DNA of 64,000 bases from Cryoendolithus antarcticus (GCA_002077065.1 NAJO01000015.1:868001-932000), one strand, 5' to 3'. Positions 10,378 through 21,724 are shown, counted from the stretch's first letter. Notes: a model not told the origin generated them from the sequence alone. A program made the numbers and translations.

Positions 10378-11356
10378 TCAGGTCGACTGCTGTACGAGCG
10401 TGCTTGCGAATTCCATCGTACCCGTCTTCGTCAAGCGGCCCCAGAAGCGAGGCATGAGATCGTAAGGTCCCTGGCTATCGTGACCGACTTCATCGATTGC
10501 CCAGGATCCAGCTTTGTTGAGCGCTTGTTGAATATCACGATTGAGATGACATCCGCCAACTATAGGCGACCATACTAGGTTCCACAGCCCTGCATTCGTC
10601 AGGCAATGTCGCACTATGATATCTGGAAGAAGTACCTTGAGCCCACGAGGTCACAGTATCAGGGCTCAGATGGTGCTCCCAGAACAGGAGCTGCCCACCA
10701 GGTTTGAGCAGCTTGTACATGGTCGCCGCACCGGCTTGGCAGTCTCGCACGGAACAAAGTACCTGCATGCACACAATGGTGTCCACGCTGCCGTCTGTGA
10801 CGTTCAATGCAAGTAGCTCGGCGCTGTCCTCCAGAGCGGCTTGAATTGGTGTGTACTTGCTCGCCAGTTCGGGATGTGAAGCAAGTCTCTGTCGTAAGCG
10901 GGCGAGAAGGTCACCATTAGGTTCAATGCCAATCACGGTGGTGACTTTAGAAAAGTCGTAGCGCGGTAGCTGATTGCCGTCACCGGCACCAACCTCCAGA
11001 TTGAGGCCGTGAGCTAAGCCGACCAGGCGCGGAACTGGGGTGGCTGCTTCCTCATATTGTGCAAAGTGATGACCTCGGCCAGTCAGCGTGATTGCTTACT
11101 GCGTACAACACCGGCTGGGTCGCGATACCAAGACTTGCATACCAGGCCGCGAACCCTCTCTGCGCTGATCTCGTCTCAAGGAAGCCTAGATAGTCCAGCC
11201 TCCGTCAGCTCAAGGCCACTCGCTTCGTCGTAAGAAAGGTGACAGGATGCGCTGACATTGTAGAGCATGCACAAATGCTGGCCACGGCTCGGTATAGGCT
11301 GCCCAACGAAGACCCAGATCGAGTGGCATGACCGTAACACTGGGAAGCAGTGGCAT
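10378..11356 (-). CDS. SAM-dependent methyltransferase (METTL7-like, class I)
   Basis: Four exons on the minus strand: 11356-11257, 11185-11100, 11050-10636 and 10589-10378. They give 270 aa, and all phases agree. The introns (71, 49 and 46 nt) have GTCAGC, GTAAGC and GTACTT donors. The start ATG at 11356 is preceded in frame by a TAG. The SAM site is LNLEVGAGDGNQL (motif I), then the acidic end of strand 2, VIGIEPNG. Motif IV is VDTIVCMQVLCSV and the post-motif is LLKPGGQLLFWEHH. The C-terminal block with GCHLNRD resembles METTL7-type enzymes. The acceptor substrate is unknown. It shares a 513 bp divergent region with the SNF2 gene. Confidence 0.8.
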
Positions 11357-11869
11357 TGGAACGCTTTTCAGTATCTACGGACAAGCGAGGCGATGGGTCG
11401 ACCTTGCGTTCTTCAGGAGCATTGTCGTGCATCATGCAGAACCGGGGCACAGCCTGCTACGCTACTGCCTCCGCGATCAGGGCGCCATCACCCAGTGAGA
11501 AGGCTCATAGCCTCGCTGCGTTATAGTTCCCCACTGGTACGGCAGCGGCATGTCATGGTCAAGTAGGCCGTGTCGGGTCGTGATTCGAAAGAGGACGCCC
11601 TTGGCTCTCGCAGAGCACAGTGAGCCTGCCAAGGCGAGGCTGTCGTTGATTGGCAGATTGGGATCTCGATCGACTTTCCGATTCCACCACTTTGAATCTT
11701 GATCCGGCACGCGTCGTTCTCGCGTTGCGCCTGTGCTCAAATTCAATGCCATGATGACATCGTTATGTTCGCATTGCTGTGGGCGCATCCCCTTTCCCTT
11801 CGTCGTGTAGTACATCTGTAGTGTTGGATAGTGTGCAGCGCGTGTTTGATAATCTGAAGTAGCAGCAAA
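11357..11869. promoter_or_regulatory. Divergent promoter region, methyltransferase / SNF2 gene
   Basis: 513 bp between two head-to-head starts. A 112-codon minus-strand frame with an ATG (11815-11477) lies inside it. It has no recognisable family and I treat it as chance or 5' UTR sequence. No specific promoter element is claimed. Confidence 0.4.
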
Positions 11870-14515
11870 ATGTCTTCAGAGCCAGGCGATACAGGCAGTA
11901 CGCCACCCACATCTCCAGACTCGCGAGAATGGAGCCGAACGATGGCAAAGGAAGAAGCCAAGATGGCGAAGGCGCGTCAGAAGGAAGACGAGAAGCACGA
12001 GCGCAAGCTGGCAGCAGAGCGCGAGAAAGATCTCAAAGGCGGGCCAAAAGCTGTAGACGCCAAGTTCAAGGCACTGGAGTATCTGCTCAGCCAGAGCAAG
12101 CTGTATTCGACGATCATGTTGCAGCAGATGACAAGCCAGGAGGAGGCAGAAACTGCTAAAGATGAGAGGAGCAAGAAGCGCGCCGAGACGAAGGAGAAGA
12201 AAGCTGAGCAAGTTGCGACAGCAAGCCAGAAGCGAGCAACGCGTGCTGGGGCGACGGATGTGGGTGGCGAGGAGAAGGCTGAGGAGATCATCCCTCAGAA
12301 GAAGACTCGCGGAAGCAAGCCAGCTGCGAAATCCGCCAAGAGTGGCAAGGAAGGCAAAATCTCAGACTACCTCAACAAAGATGATGTCGCCTCCAAGGCG
12401 CAAAACACTAGTATCTCAGACGCACTCGCGGAAGAGGCCAAGGATGATGTTCAGCCTGGCGACATCGGCATGCAGGATTTGCGGTCAGCAAAGCAGCCCG
12501 ACACGGTGTCCGGTGGGCTTATGCGGACCTACCAACTTGAAGGATTGGAGTGGCTTACCTCGCTATATGAGAACGGCTTGAACGGCATCCTTGCAGACGA
12601 AATGGGACTGGGCAAGACCATCCAGACGATCTCCTTCATCGCATTCTTGCGCGAGAAGGGCATCAACGGACCGTTCCTGATCGCAGCACCGCTGAGCACC
12701 ACCAGCAACTGGGTGGCCGAGTTCAAGAAGTGGACGCCAACGATACCAGTCGTTCTCTACCATGGTAGCAAGCAGGAGCGCGAGGAGATTCGAAACAAGC
12801 AGTTCCGCAACCCTGGCAGTGAAAAATTCCCAATCATCTGCACCAGCTACGAGATCTGCATGAACGATCGCAAGTTTCTGGGGCATCTTGGCTGGAAGTT
12901 CATCATCATTGACGAGGGCCATCGCATCAAGAACATGAATTGTCGACTTATTCGCGAGCTACAGTCCTATCAGTCCGCAAATCGCCTGCTCATCACAGGT
13001 ACACCACTGCAGAATAACCTCACGGAGCTATGGTCATTGCTTAACTTCCTCATGCCAAGTATCTTCGACAAGCTGGAATCTTTCGAGTCCTGGTTCGATT
13101 TCAGTGCGCTGAAGGAGAAGAACGGGTACGAACAAATCTTATCGGAAGACCGAAGAAAGAACCTCGTAGGCTCTCTGCACGCCATCCTGAAGCCATTTCT
13201 GCTACGACGAGTCAAGGCAGATGTCGAGACTTCGCTACCCAAGAAGCGAGAGTATGTATTGTACGCGCCACTTACACAGACACAGAAGGAGCTCTATCAA
13301 GAGATTCTCGAAGGCAACAGCAGAGCATTCCTTGAGAACAAGATGGTCGAGAGCCTCAGTCGCAGCGTGACGCCCATGAGTGTCAGGAGCGTGAGTCTCA
13401 AGCGCAAGGTTGGTGATGGAGCAGCCACACCCAACAAGAGCGCAAAGACGAGTCGAGCTTCGACACCAGGAAGCAACATTAGTGCCGGCCCACGATCTCG
13501 GAAAGCCAAGCAACGGCAGAAGTACGAGGAAGTCTCGGATGATGAGTACTTCAAGGAGCTCGAAGAAGGGCCTTCCTCTCCGCCATCGTCAGTCCCAGAA
13601 GCAGAGGAAGACGACGAAGCCAGTGCGCGTGTCAAAACCCTCGCCCTTGCCAAGCGTGAGATCTCCCAAAAGAAACTTCAGAACCCCATCATGCAGTTGC
13701 GACAATGCTGTAACTCGCCTCACAACTTCTACTACCCGTTCGACCTTGACGACAACACACCAGTAGACGAAACACTCGTCACCGAGTCCGGCAAGATGCT
13801 GCTACTCGATCGCCTACTGCCCGAACTGCTGAGTCGGGGCCACAAAGTCCTGATCTTCTCCCAGTTCAAAACACAGCTCGACCTCCTGGAAACTTATTGC
13901 AGCGATCTCCGCGGCTGGCCCGTATGTCGCATCGATGGCTCGATAGCTCAGTCAGATCGCCAGGAACAGATCCTGGACTTCAATGAAGCGGACAGTGACA
14001 CGAAGATCTTCCTATTGTCGACTCGAGCTGGAGGGCAGGGTATCAATCTGGCGTCCGCGGACACCGTTCTGCTCTTCGACAGCGACTGGAATCCACAGCA
14101 AGATCTTCAGGCGCAAGACCGCGCTCATCGCATCGGGCAGACGAGGCCAGTGATAGTCTACCGCTTTGCAACGAAAGGCACAGTCGAGCAGATGCTCCTC
14201 GAGAAGGCTGACTCTAAGCGTCGACTCGAGAAGCTCGTCATTCAGAAGGGGAGGTTCAGGTCCATGAAGGGCGATGGCGCCAAGATGGAAGACTTTTCAG
14301 AACTCAGACGACTGCTGGAGCAGGACGATGGAGAGCGGATTGACATCGCTGAGGGCAAGGGATTGTTAAGCGACAAGGATCTGGCGATCTTGACTGATCG
14401 AAGTCCGGAGGCTTTCGAGCGGGCGGAGAAGGGTATGGACGTTGTGGGCAGTGTATTCAAGGCTGTGCAGACGAAGACTGATGGGGAAGGGCTGTTGGAG
14501 AGTCTGCAGAAGTAG
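11870..14515 (+). CDS. SNF2-family chromatin remodeller, LSH/DDM1/Irc5 type
   Basis: Intronless frame of 881 codons (880 aa if the stop is counted). Residues about 20-115 are a charged coiled coil ending in KFKALEYLLSQSKLYSTIML, the conserved leader of LSH/HELLS/DDM1 proteins. The DEXD lobe follows: motif I ILADEMGLGKTIQTI (about 240-254), motif II IIDEGHRIKN (about 345-354; DEGH rather than DEAH is normal in this subfamily), and motif III LLITGTPLQNN. A Ser/Lys-rich insert with SP/TP sites (about 500-570) separates the lobes. The C lobe carries STRAGGQGINLASADTV and QDRAHRIGQ. By family the protein is a nuclear DNA-dependent ATPase. Members slide nucleosomes and support DNA methylation and repair (Neurospora MUS-30, Arabidopsis DDM1). 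Confidence 0.93.
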   Translation: MSSEPGDTGSTPPTSPDSREWSRTMAKEEAKMAKARQKEDEKHERKLAAEREKDLKGGPKAVDAKFKALEYLLSQSKLYSTIMLQQMTSQEEAETAKDERSKKRAETKEKKAEQVATASQKRATRAGATDVGGEEKAEEIIPQKKTRGSKPAAKSAKSGKEGKISDYLNKDDVASKAQNTSISDALAEEAKDDVQPGDIGMQDLRSAKQPDTVSGGLMRTYQLEGLEWLTSLYENGLNGILADEMGLGKTIQTISFIAFLREKGINGPFLIAAPLSTTSNWVAEFKKWTPTIPVVLYHGSKQEREEIRNKQFRNPGSEKFPIICTSYEICMNDRKFLGHLGWKFIIIDEGHRIKNMNCRLIRELQSYQSANRLLITGTPLQNNLTELWSLLNFLMPSIFDKLESFESWFDFSALKEKNGYEQILSEDRRKNLVGSLHAILKPFLLRRVKADVETSLPKKREYVLYAPLTQTQKELYQEILEGNSRAFLENKMVESLSRSVTPMSVRSVSLKRKVGDGAATPNKSAKTSRASTPGSNISAGPRSRKAKQRQKYEEVSDDEYFKELEEGPSSPPSSVPEAEEDDEASARVKTLALAKREISQKKLQNPIMQLRQCCNSPHNFYYPFDLDDNTPVDETLVTESGKMLLLDRLLPELLSRGHKVLIFSQFKTQLDLLETYCSDLRGWPVCRIDGSIAQSDRQEQILDFNEADSDTKIFLLSTRAGGQGINLASADTVLLFDSDWNPQQDLQAQDRAHRIGQTRPVIVYRFATKGTVEQMLLEKADSKRRLEKLVIQKGRFRSMKGDGAKMEDFSELRRLLEQDDGERIDIAEGKGLLSDKDLAILTDRSPEAFERAEKGMDVVGSVFKAVQTKTDGEGLLESLQK

Positions 14516-14831
14516 GGATCAGGATAGAGCACGCTGTAGGATAGTTGATCGGGTTACGATATATTGTACGAGGCTTCCGAGCAAGTATGTAAATAAGCCA
14601 CTTATGTTCCGAAATGATCACTTTTATAATCCACATCCCTGTTGCCGATCTGTGCATGTGGAAGTGGAGACCTCCACGTGCTTGACATGTGCACTTCCCG
14701 GTTGCTCTCTTGACCTCTCCCTCTGGTCTCTCACTCTCCTCCAATCTGACTGCCGATTCGATCCGACTTCTAGTCTGCAATCGTGTGCTGCGACGAGACA
14801 ACGCGCCGTCCGGTCACTGGAGTACTTAGCC
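14516..14831. other. Intergenic spacer
   Basis: 316 bp between the SNF2 gene and MED21, same orientation. It is pyrimidine-rich near 14695-14735, consistent with a fungal core promoter. No other feature seen. Confidence 0.4.
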
Positions 14832-15400
14832 ATGGATCGCCTCACACAGCTTCAAGATACCTTAGACGACGTACACCGCACTCGTGCTCCACTGTTGTCG
14901 CCCAGCCGCTGATCAATTCATAGCTCATGACCCAGATGTACGCCACCCTAAGCTACATAAACACCAAACACCCATATGGCGACTTCCCCTCCCAGCCCTC
15001 GCAAGCTCCACCATCCCATCCGACTGCCCACCCTTCATCAGACCAACCTCTCGCCAACGGCTCCCCCGCTCCAAAGACCAATGGCACTGTCGCTGCCGAT
15101 CGTGATGGAGACGACAAGAAAGAGACAAATGGCGGGCACATACCCGACGCCCCCGAAGTCTTCCAAGAGACCATGCGCCGGCTAGCGCAGAGTCTAGTAC
15201 TTCAGGAGCAGAAAGCGGAGATCTTGATCAATAGTCTGCCTGGGCTGGGGAACAGTGAGGCTATGCAAAGGGAACGTATGAGGGAGTTGGAGGCGGAGTT
15301 GAGGGAGGTTGAGCAAGAGAGGAGAGCAGCGGAGGGGGAGAGGGAGAGGTTGGTGGAGATGCTTGGGGAGGTTGTGGTGGGCAGTCGGAGGGTGAGGTGA
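14832..15400 (+). CDS. MED21: Mediator complex subunit 21 (Srb7)
   Basis: Two exons, 14832-14870 and 14924-15400, giving 171 aa. The 53 nt intron is in phase 0 with a GCTGAT branch region. The short first exon MDRLTQLQDTLDD followed by LMTQMYATLSYI is the hallmark N-terminus of MED21. A Pro/Ser-rich linker (about residues 35-75) leads into APEVFQETMRRLAQSLVLQEQ and a long Glu/Arg coiled coil, which in the family pairs with MED7. It works in the middle module of Mediator and relays signals from activators to RNA polymerase II. Length is close to the usual fungal 150-170 aa. The open second exon alone would hide the true start. Confidence 0.95.
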
Positions 15401-15643
15401 GGACAGTGGGTGAAGGCTTTGCTGAACGAGTGAAGCCGTCCAGCTTAGTCCATGGGAGTGAGGCGGAGGGCAGTGAAGGGACGGGCATGGCACGTGACAG
15501 CTGAAGTGAAGTCCTTCGCTCCTGCTACGAACGTGAGGAGACTTCATTAACGCTCGACTGCGCGTCCAAAGTGAACGCGATTTCGCTCTCTGGATCTATG
15601 TTCACGACAAAACGACCAACACCTACACTGCCGATCACCGACA

Positions 15644-16168
15644 ATGCCCCAACTGACTATGCGTCCCGAGTCGGCAAGCTCGATTGCAACAGCATCACCC
15701 AACATGGCGAGCACTGTTCACGCGCCTGCTCCCGATCAGCTCGCCCAACCTCACTCAAGCGCAAATTCACAGCCTCTCATGCAAAAGCGCGCTGCGAGAC
15801 CTTCCGTCAATGCCTTCGACGAGAGCTTCGCCGCGGCTCTGCAAACCCTCAATCCCACCGTGGTCAGCCAGCCCGTCACCTGCGTCGACGCCCCGAAGCC
15901 ATCCGCAACAAAGCCAGCCCGACCTTACGCAATCTCGCTGGTGGGTAGCAGGATCATGCTAGAGACCAAGGCCAGTACAAGTTTGGCCATTTGCGTATGG
16001 AACGAAGTGAGTCACACCTCAGAATACACAAGGCCGGCGATTGATCTCCTGAAGGAGGTGCTGGAAGTGAGGTATCCGGCTGTGGGGTCGTCGGAAATCG
16101 CTGAAAGAGAGCTAGGTCTGGCGGTGACGTGCGAGCGCGTGAGCAAGAGCTCGATGCGCGCTACCTAG
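15644..16168 (+). CDS. Small uncharacterised protein
   Basis: 174 aa from ATG 15644. Codon use over 15780-15960 favours C/G at third positions, as in neighbouring real genes, so it is probably coding. The N-terminal half is low in complexity (Ala, Pro, Ser, Gln). The C-terminal half has a compact segment, with YAISLVGSRIMLETKAS, a strand-like SLAICVWNE and a helix AIDLLKEVLEVRYP. No family is recognised. The start is uncertain because ATG 15656 is close downstream. It is convergent with AVL9, leaving 139 bp between the two stops. Confidence 0.5.
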   Translation: MPQLTMRPESASSIATASPNMASTVHAPAPDQLAQPHSSANSQPLMQKRAARPSVNAFDESFAAALQTLNPTVVSQPVTCVDAPKPSATKPARPYAISLVGSRIMLETKASTSLAICVWNEVSHTSEYTRPAIDLLKEVLEVRYPAVGSSEIAERELGLAVTCERVSKSSMRAT

Positions 16169-16307
16169 GTGCTGAGGGCGGCCGGATCAGACCGCCGCAG
16201 AGCGGATTGTAGCGCGGTCATTGAAGTCGAAGACGTCTAATCGGCTGGTAGCCGCAGTAGTGCCGATACCGTAAAGGAAGTCCATGGACTGGAGTGGCCG
16301 CGGGCGC

Positions 16308-18342
16308 TCAAGATTTCTCCCTCCACGCCTCGTGGTTTCGCTGTTGCTTCAACACATTTGGTTTCTCATCTTCGGTCATCGTAATCTTATGGTCGTTCTG
16401 TACCGGTCCCGGGGTCGACTGAGTGAATGTGTCATTATCCACTGCAGGCCGTGCACCCCAGCCCTTTCTCTTCTCAGCCGCCCAGGATCCCCAGGAACTC
16501 AGATACGCGCCAGCCTTCTGACCAGCAGCCTGCACAGTTGCCTGCGCCTGCTGCACATCCGGCTTTGGCAACTTGTCCAACACACTACCTTTATCACCTT
16601 CACCATTCGGCCTCGGCGAAGTAGGTGGCGGCGCATTCACCACCGCAGCATCCCTCGCCTCCTCAGCCCGCTGTCGCTGCGCCTCTCGCATCATCTCAAT
16701 GTCAGCCCATACGCGATTGAAAGCTGACGTCACCTGCGTTCGGCCATCTGCTAGCTTCTTACCGACGACGCCAGCAGTGGCAGTAAGCCGCTCATCGAGA
16801 TGGAGCTCAGCGACTTGAGTGGCGAGACGACGTTGTACGTCTTCTATAGACAGTCCCCCGGCGCAAGGGTGCTTGGGCTCGACAATGTCGAAGAGGTGCG
16901 TATCTGTTATGCGTTTCCAGAGGCTGTAGTTGGCTGTCTGACGCCAGGCTTCCAGAAAGGATGGATGGAACTCGTTTGAAGGGTCGCCTTCGATGTTCGA
17001 AAGCAGTGTCTTCGGATCGGGCGGTATGGGGTTTGTGAGGTAGTGATGGTACTTCTCTGAGGAGAGGAGCGCCAGTAGATACTCTTCAAACTGCAAGCGG
17101 ATGAACTCTTCGCTCCCTGCGTAGCCGTGCGTCTTTGGTCGTGACGTGTCAGCCTCGTCCCAAGTCTCGTTAACGGCTTGCGTGAGAAAGTCTATCCAGC
17201 GTCGGTCTGCTATGGACAGCACAGCCGCTTGGCGCAGCCATGGACTTAGTACATTTACATTCTGCTCGTCCAGGTTGATCAGGACATCGCAGTACCGTTC
17301 CTTCTGCCCAAGCAGTAATTGATTGGTACTGCCGACGAGGTAGCTCTTCGTGTCTTCGTCGGCAAGCGAGTCCAACTGCTGCAGCGGCGTGTATGGGCCA
17401 AACATGCTTCCCTTGCCAAATAGCTGGAGTGGCAGGCCCGTGTACGATAGCAGCGAGCTGCGGTCACTCGTCCGGACTCCATCAGCTTTCTTGACTGATT
17501 CCGCATATGAGTCGAGCTGGGGCGATGCGCAGTCCTGCAAATTACGCACAAGCCCAGGTATGAGTGAGATGAGCGCGAATTGCATCTGGCACAGCGCTTC
17601 GCAGGTAGATCCAAAGAACAGCATCTAGATCTCCGTCAGCATGCGGACGTATCAATGGGACTTGCAATTCACGTACCTTGGGCTGCAGTAGCAAGCACTT
17701 CAGCAGCACTAAAGTCTGCCACTTGTACCTATGCACAAGCTCCCTTAGCCCAAGTCCAAAATACTGATCTTCCTCCTGTAGTTCAGTCTCCCGAACAAGA
17801 CTCCTCTGGAATTCCTGTAAAGCCAGTCAGCACTCCATGACCTTCCCCTCCTTGACGACCGCAGTATATCACCCACCCACCTCCAAAACCCCCCGATCCC
17901 TGAAATCCTTCTGCCCGAACCACCCAGCCGTGACCCCTCCCAGTCTTTCCCGTAGCCGCCCCATCCCACCAGCACCAGGCATGAGACAGACAACAGCCTT
18001 CTGCACTTTACTCCTCGTCACGCCCTCCTCCTTGAAAACTAAGTCCCTGCTGTCGACTTGCTGGGTGCAGCTAATCCCGAACACCGACTTTCTCGTCGGC
18101 TCGTGCAGAAGCGTGAAGTATGAAAATGTCTCCGACGAGCTGTGCGCGCCATCTGGGAGAGCCATGTAAGGTATCAAGCTCCACGAGGGGTTCTGCTCCA
18201 ACGGGTCCAGGGAGCCCTCAGGCAAGCCAAGCCAGTGCGAGATCTCCGGTCCACGAGCATGGTGGAAGTCGACTATACACAGGAGCGGCTGGAAGGGCTC
18301 GGGTATCAGTGACACACTGGTCAGCTCTTCGGGAACGGCCAT
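16308..18342 (-). CDS. AVL9: AVL9-family late secretory pathway protein
   Basis: Three exons: 18342-17881, 17814-17677 and 17624-16308, giving 638 aa. The introns are 66 and 52 nt, both phase 0, with GCTGAC branch sites. The start is the ATG at 18342; an in-frame TAG lies upstream. N-terminal DENN-like residues include CIVDFHHARGPEISHW and SLIPYMALPDGAH. The small middle exon supplies LGLRELVHRYKWQTLVLLKC, and the third exon continues LFFGSTCEALCQMQFALISL, all typical of Avl9. The last 120 residues are Pro/Ala-rich. Avl9 belongs to the DENN/AVL9/LCHN superfamily and acts in exit from the late Golgi, probably as a Rab regulator. It lies between HOG1 and the convergent small ORF. Confidence 0.93.
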
Positions 18343-18939
18343 GATCGATGCTTCAGGAGGAGTGGGCAAAGTGCGGTCTCGTCGCTGCTAGGAAGGCGAG
18401 CTCATGGCTGTGATATATATCTGTGTGCGCCAATGCCAGATTAGCATGCGGTGGAATGGAAATACTCGAAGCTAGAATGAACGCAGACGGAGGTGCATTT
18501 GCCAGCGCAGAAGTGCAGGACATACATGCCGTGGTACGCGGGTACGTGGACAAGAGGTGAGGTCGAGTCTGGCTTGGCAATGGAAGGAGACCACGCGCAT
18601 GATTATTGTACACACATCACGGAGGACTCGACAAGGTGAGACACGAAGGTGACAGAGAGTGGCATGAAGAACAACTGCATACAAAAAGGTAGCCCGGAGT
18701 CATACGCGCATATCCCTAATCAAGCTCGTCCGCCGTGGCAAGGACCGAGATGCTCATGTTTGTGTTCTGTATCACGATCCATGCCCGTCTCATCATCTGT
18801 GAGTGAACTCCCATCTGCAACGCGATTCGGAATATCCAGGGCAAGATCTGTGCCGTTGTCTGCCATGTCATGCCTCGAACTTAGCCACGATGCACTGCCA
18901 TTTGTCGGCCTGCTGTAGTACTTATCGCAGACCGTGCGA
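18343..18939. other. Intergenic spacer
   Basis: 597 bp from the AVL9 start to the HOG1 stop, both genes on the minus strand. It should contain the HOG1 3' UTR and the AVL9 promoter. Short frames on both strands show no family or splice logic. Confidence 0.4.
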
Positions 18940-20405
18940 TCATGCTTGTTGGGCGTGCTGTTCGCTGCTTCCATTCTCGACCGCGTCGCCATTTGAGTCG
19001 ACGTTGTGGTAGTCGAGAATCTCGGAGTACCTGGTATAATGTTAGCATGCACGCGTGATGGGCTAATCTGAGTGTCGACTTACATCATAATCTTCCACGT
19101 ATCAACAGGCAAGTCTGCATCGTTGAACGACCAGTCAAACTTCTCCTCAGCCTCAGGCTCGTCAGTCGGGTCGTGATAGGGCGCCAGATATGGATCCTCG
19201 AGCGCTTGGCCAGCCTTGACTCTCGTTCGGGGATCGAACACCAGCATTCGCTCCAGCAGCTCGATAGCTTGAGGGTCGGCGTTCTTGAACTTATTCTTCA
19301 ACGGTACCCGCTCGCGCTTTGGCAAGCTCTGCACGAATCTCAGGGTGTTCTCGCTGCAGATAGTGCTGATAACATCATCCGGCGGTGTACCCAGAAGCTC
19401 TGTGATGATCGAGAACTGATTGACGTGGTCTTTGCCCGGGAACAGGGGCTTCCCCTCCAACATCTCCGCGAAGATGCAGCCAGCACTCCAGATATCGACT
19501 TCCACATCGTACTTTTGCCATGTGAGCATGATTTCGGGTGCTCGGTAGTATCGGGTGGAGACGTAGCCGGTCATTTGAGGATCCTGGATACGGGCGAGGC
19601 CGAAGTCGCAGATCTTGAGATCGCAGTTCTCGTTGACGAGGATATTGGAGGGTTTCAGATCGCGATGCACGACACCGGCGGAGTGAACGTATTTGAGGCC
19701 GCGCTGTATTTATCAGTCCATGTGATCCACTAGTGGAGGGTACAGTAGGCGTACCAAGATCTGGTAGAGGAAGTACTGAATGAATTGCTTCTCGAGCGGG
19801 CGCGAAGTGAGGAGACGATGCAGATCGGTGCCGAGGAGTTCGGTGACAAAATAGCTGTGAGAACCAAATAAGCTGAAGTTGGAAGCAGGGCGCACATACC
19901 GACATACATGTCCTCGAGCGGAGATATGAAGATATCACTCAAGCTGATGACCTGCCGAGTCCGTTAGTCTGCATGATTGTCCCAGTCGCGAATCGAGTCT
20001 TGCATACATTCTCGTGTCCCAGATGCTTGAGCAGCTTCAATTCCCGGTATGTTCGTTTCGACAGGACGGGCGTGCTGAAGGGCTTCATGATCTTCTTGAC
20101 CGCCACCGGTTGTCCCGTGAGTTGGTCCTTCGCTGAGCTGTGGATTTGTGTGAGCGCACAATCTTCCTACTACGTCTTTCCGTTCATGCGACACACCATA
20201 CGAGCCCGAACGCTCCCATGCCCACCGGCTGCAAGTCTGTGTATCTGCACTCCTGTCAACCATCCTGTGCCATCACTCTAGAAGCGCGCTCCATCGTACC
20301 GACTCGTTATCTCAAACGTCGTGCCAAAGATCTGGGCTCTGCGCGCTTGTCAGTTCCAACACCACAACCATCCCTCAGTATTACGAACCTCACGAATTCC
20401 GCCAT
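18940..20405 (-). CDS. HOG1: High-osmolarity stress MAP kinase (p38/Hog1)
   Basis: Eight exons on the minus strand: 20405-20389, 20338-20300, 20244-20197, 20137-20008, 19951-19908, 19854-19755, 19703-19084 and 19030-18940. They give 362 aa, and every phase closes. The seven introns are 50-59 nt. The Gly-rich loop is VGMGAFGLV (about 26-34), the catalytic loop HRDLKPSN (139-146), then DFG (159-161). The TGY activation motif is at 171-173, as in Hog1 and p38. The common docking region and the [17 protein letters not shown] tail are conserved. It acts in the cytoplasm and nucleus downstream of a Pbs2-type MAPKK in osmotic, oxidative and fungicide (phenylpyrrole) responses. The first exon encodes only MAEFV plus two bases. 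Upstream lies a 1.3 kb divergent region. Confidence 0.97.
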
Positions 20406-21724
20406 GATGGGTGAATGCGATGCGTCGGGGGCCTAGGTGTAGGTGTTGCGTGAGGTCGGTGAAGATGCAGGTGAAGCAGGATGTCGAAGTGTGGCGCTAG
20501 GTATGGCGGCAACACGACTTTGAAGTGGGGCGCGGATAGGATCAAGGGACTAGCTGGAGTGAATAATGGACGCTACAGTGGCGACGACTTCGCTGTATTC
20601 TCCGGTGTCAGGCAATACCGACAACAGACTCAAGTCAGTCACTACTGCGATACAGTGCTGATCGTTGCTCGTGTTGGCAGAGCTTTCACCAGTGTGTTGG
20701 AACGTGCCTGTCGATCAAGTTTGTTGCCGAGTGCAAATCGCGGGCCGGGTGTTTTGACGATTCACTCACTCCTTTTGCTGGTGCTGTGGTGACGGTTCAT
20801 GTATGTGCATATATTGGCAGGACGAAGGCTCTGACGATTGTCTTCTACTAGATGAAGACCCAAGACACGCATATGCACTCCAACCACTGGTGACGGCAGC
20901 CCAAGTCCGCAGCCACGCCAGATCGAGATCCACCGTAGCGAAGACGTGGCACGTGGGAGTTGGCCATGGCGATGCGCAGGCCTCTGGGCAATGAGCAAAC
21001 ACCATCTATCCTTTGCGATGCTGGTCCCTCGTCCCGGGAGTGGACTATGCTCCGAATGCAAGCTCCCAAAGCTCGACACACAGGAAGTGCGAATCGCATG
21101 GCCACACTGATCGACCGGATCGCAATCGATTTTCCAACATCCATGCTGACAGCCACACGGCATCGGGAACAGCTCCGTGCCTCTCATGCATCGACATTGC
21201 AACTGGACCAGGAAATCTGCCTTTCATCCGCATCGGAATGCACTCCATGCCACACCATATTTGAATCATCATAGTCAGGACGCGCGGGACCCAGCCATCG
21301 TACGTAGGAACCCACTGTACGGGACGGAAGCGATCGCGATTGTGGCTCAATGATAATGGTGCTGAACTACCCCGGCCGCCTCGGATCGCCACCTGGAAAG
21401 CTTGAGCGCTGGTGTAGCAGATGCGAATTCAACTGCGCCGTTTCTCAGTTCTTTGCGGAAGCCAAGTTCGGTACGTTGTAGAGTGATTAGCAAGATCAAG
21501 AACCTCTCATGTAAGTGAAGGATGCAGCGTCCGATCGGCGCCGGTTCCCGCATTCAGCCGAACCTCACGAGACCCGCGGACTCTCCGTGCTATGAATCAG
21601 CTGAGATGCGACTTCGATAAGTGCTCCCAATACCTCTCTTTCGCTGATTCGAGTGATTGCCTACGCCCTCGAGGAACACATCTCGCATGTTACACTTTCA
21701 GCCAATACGTTCTAGCTTGACAAG
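20406..21724. promoter_or_regulatory. Long divergent intergenic region, HOG1 / SDR gene
   Basis: 1.3 kb between two head-to-head starts. A 146-codon minus-strand frame at 20762-21202 lacks any family match and has poor coding character, so it is not called. The region probably holds both promoters and the 5' UTRs. Confidence 0.4.

Noticed and set aside
11186..11256. Frame-breaking stop codons in the methyltransferase suggesting a pseudogene
   Set aside because: They fall inside a 71 nt intron with GCTGAC branch and TAG acceptor; splicing restores a full frame.
11477..11815. 112-codon minus-strand frame between the methyltransferase and SNF2 genes
   Set aside because: It has an ATG but no recognisable domain and lies in a promoter region; left as unproven.
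20762..21202. 146-codon minus-strand frame upstream of HOG1
   Set aside because: Cys/His/Arg-rich random composition and no splice or family support; it sits in a divergent promoter region.
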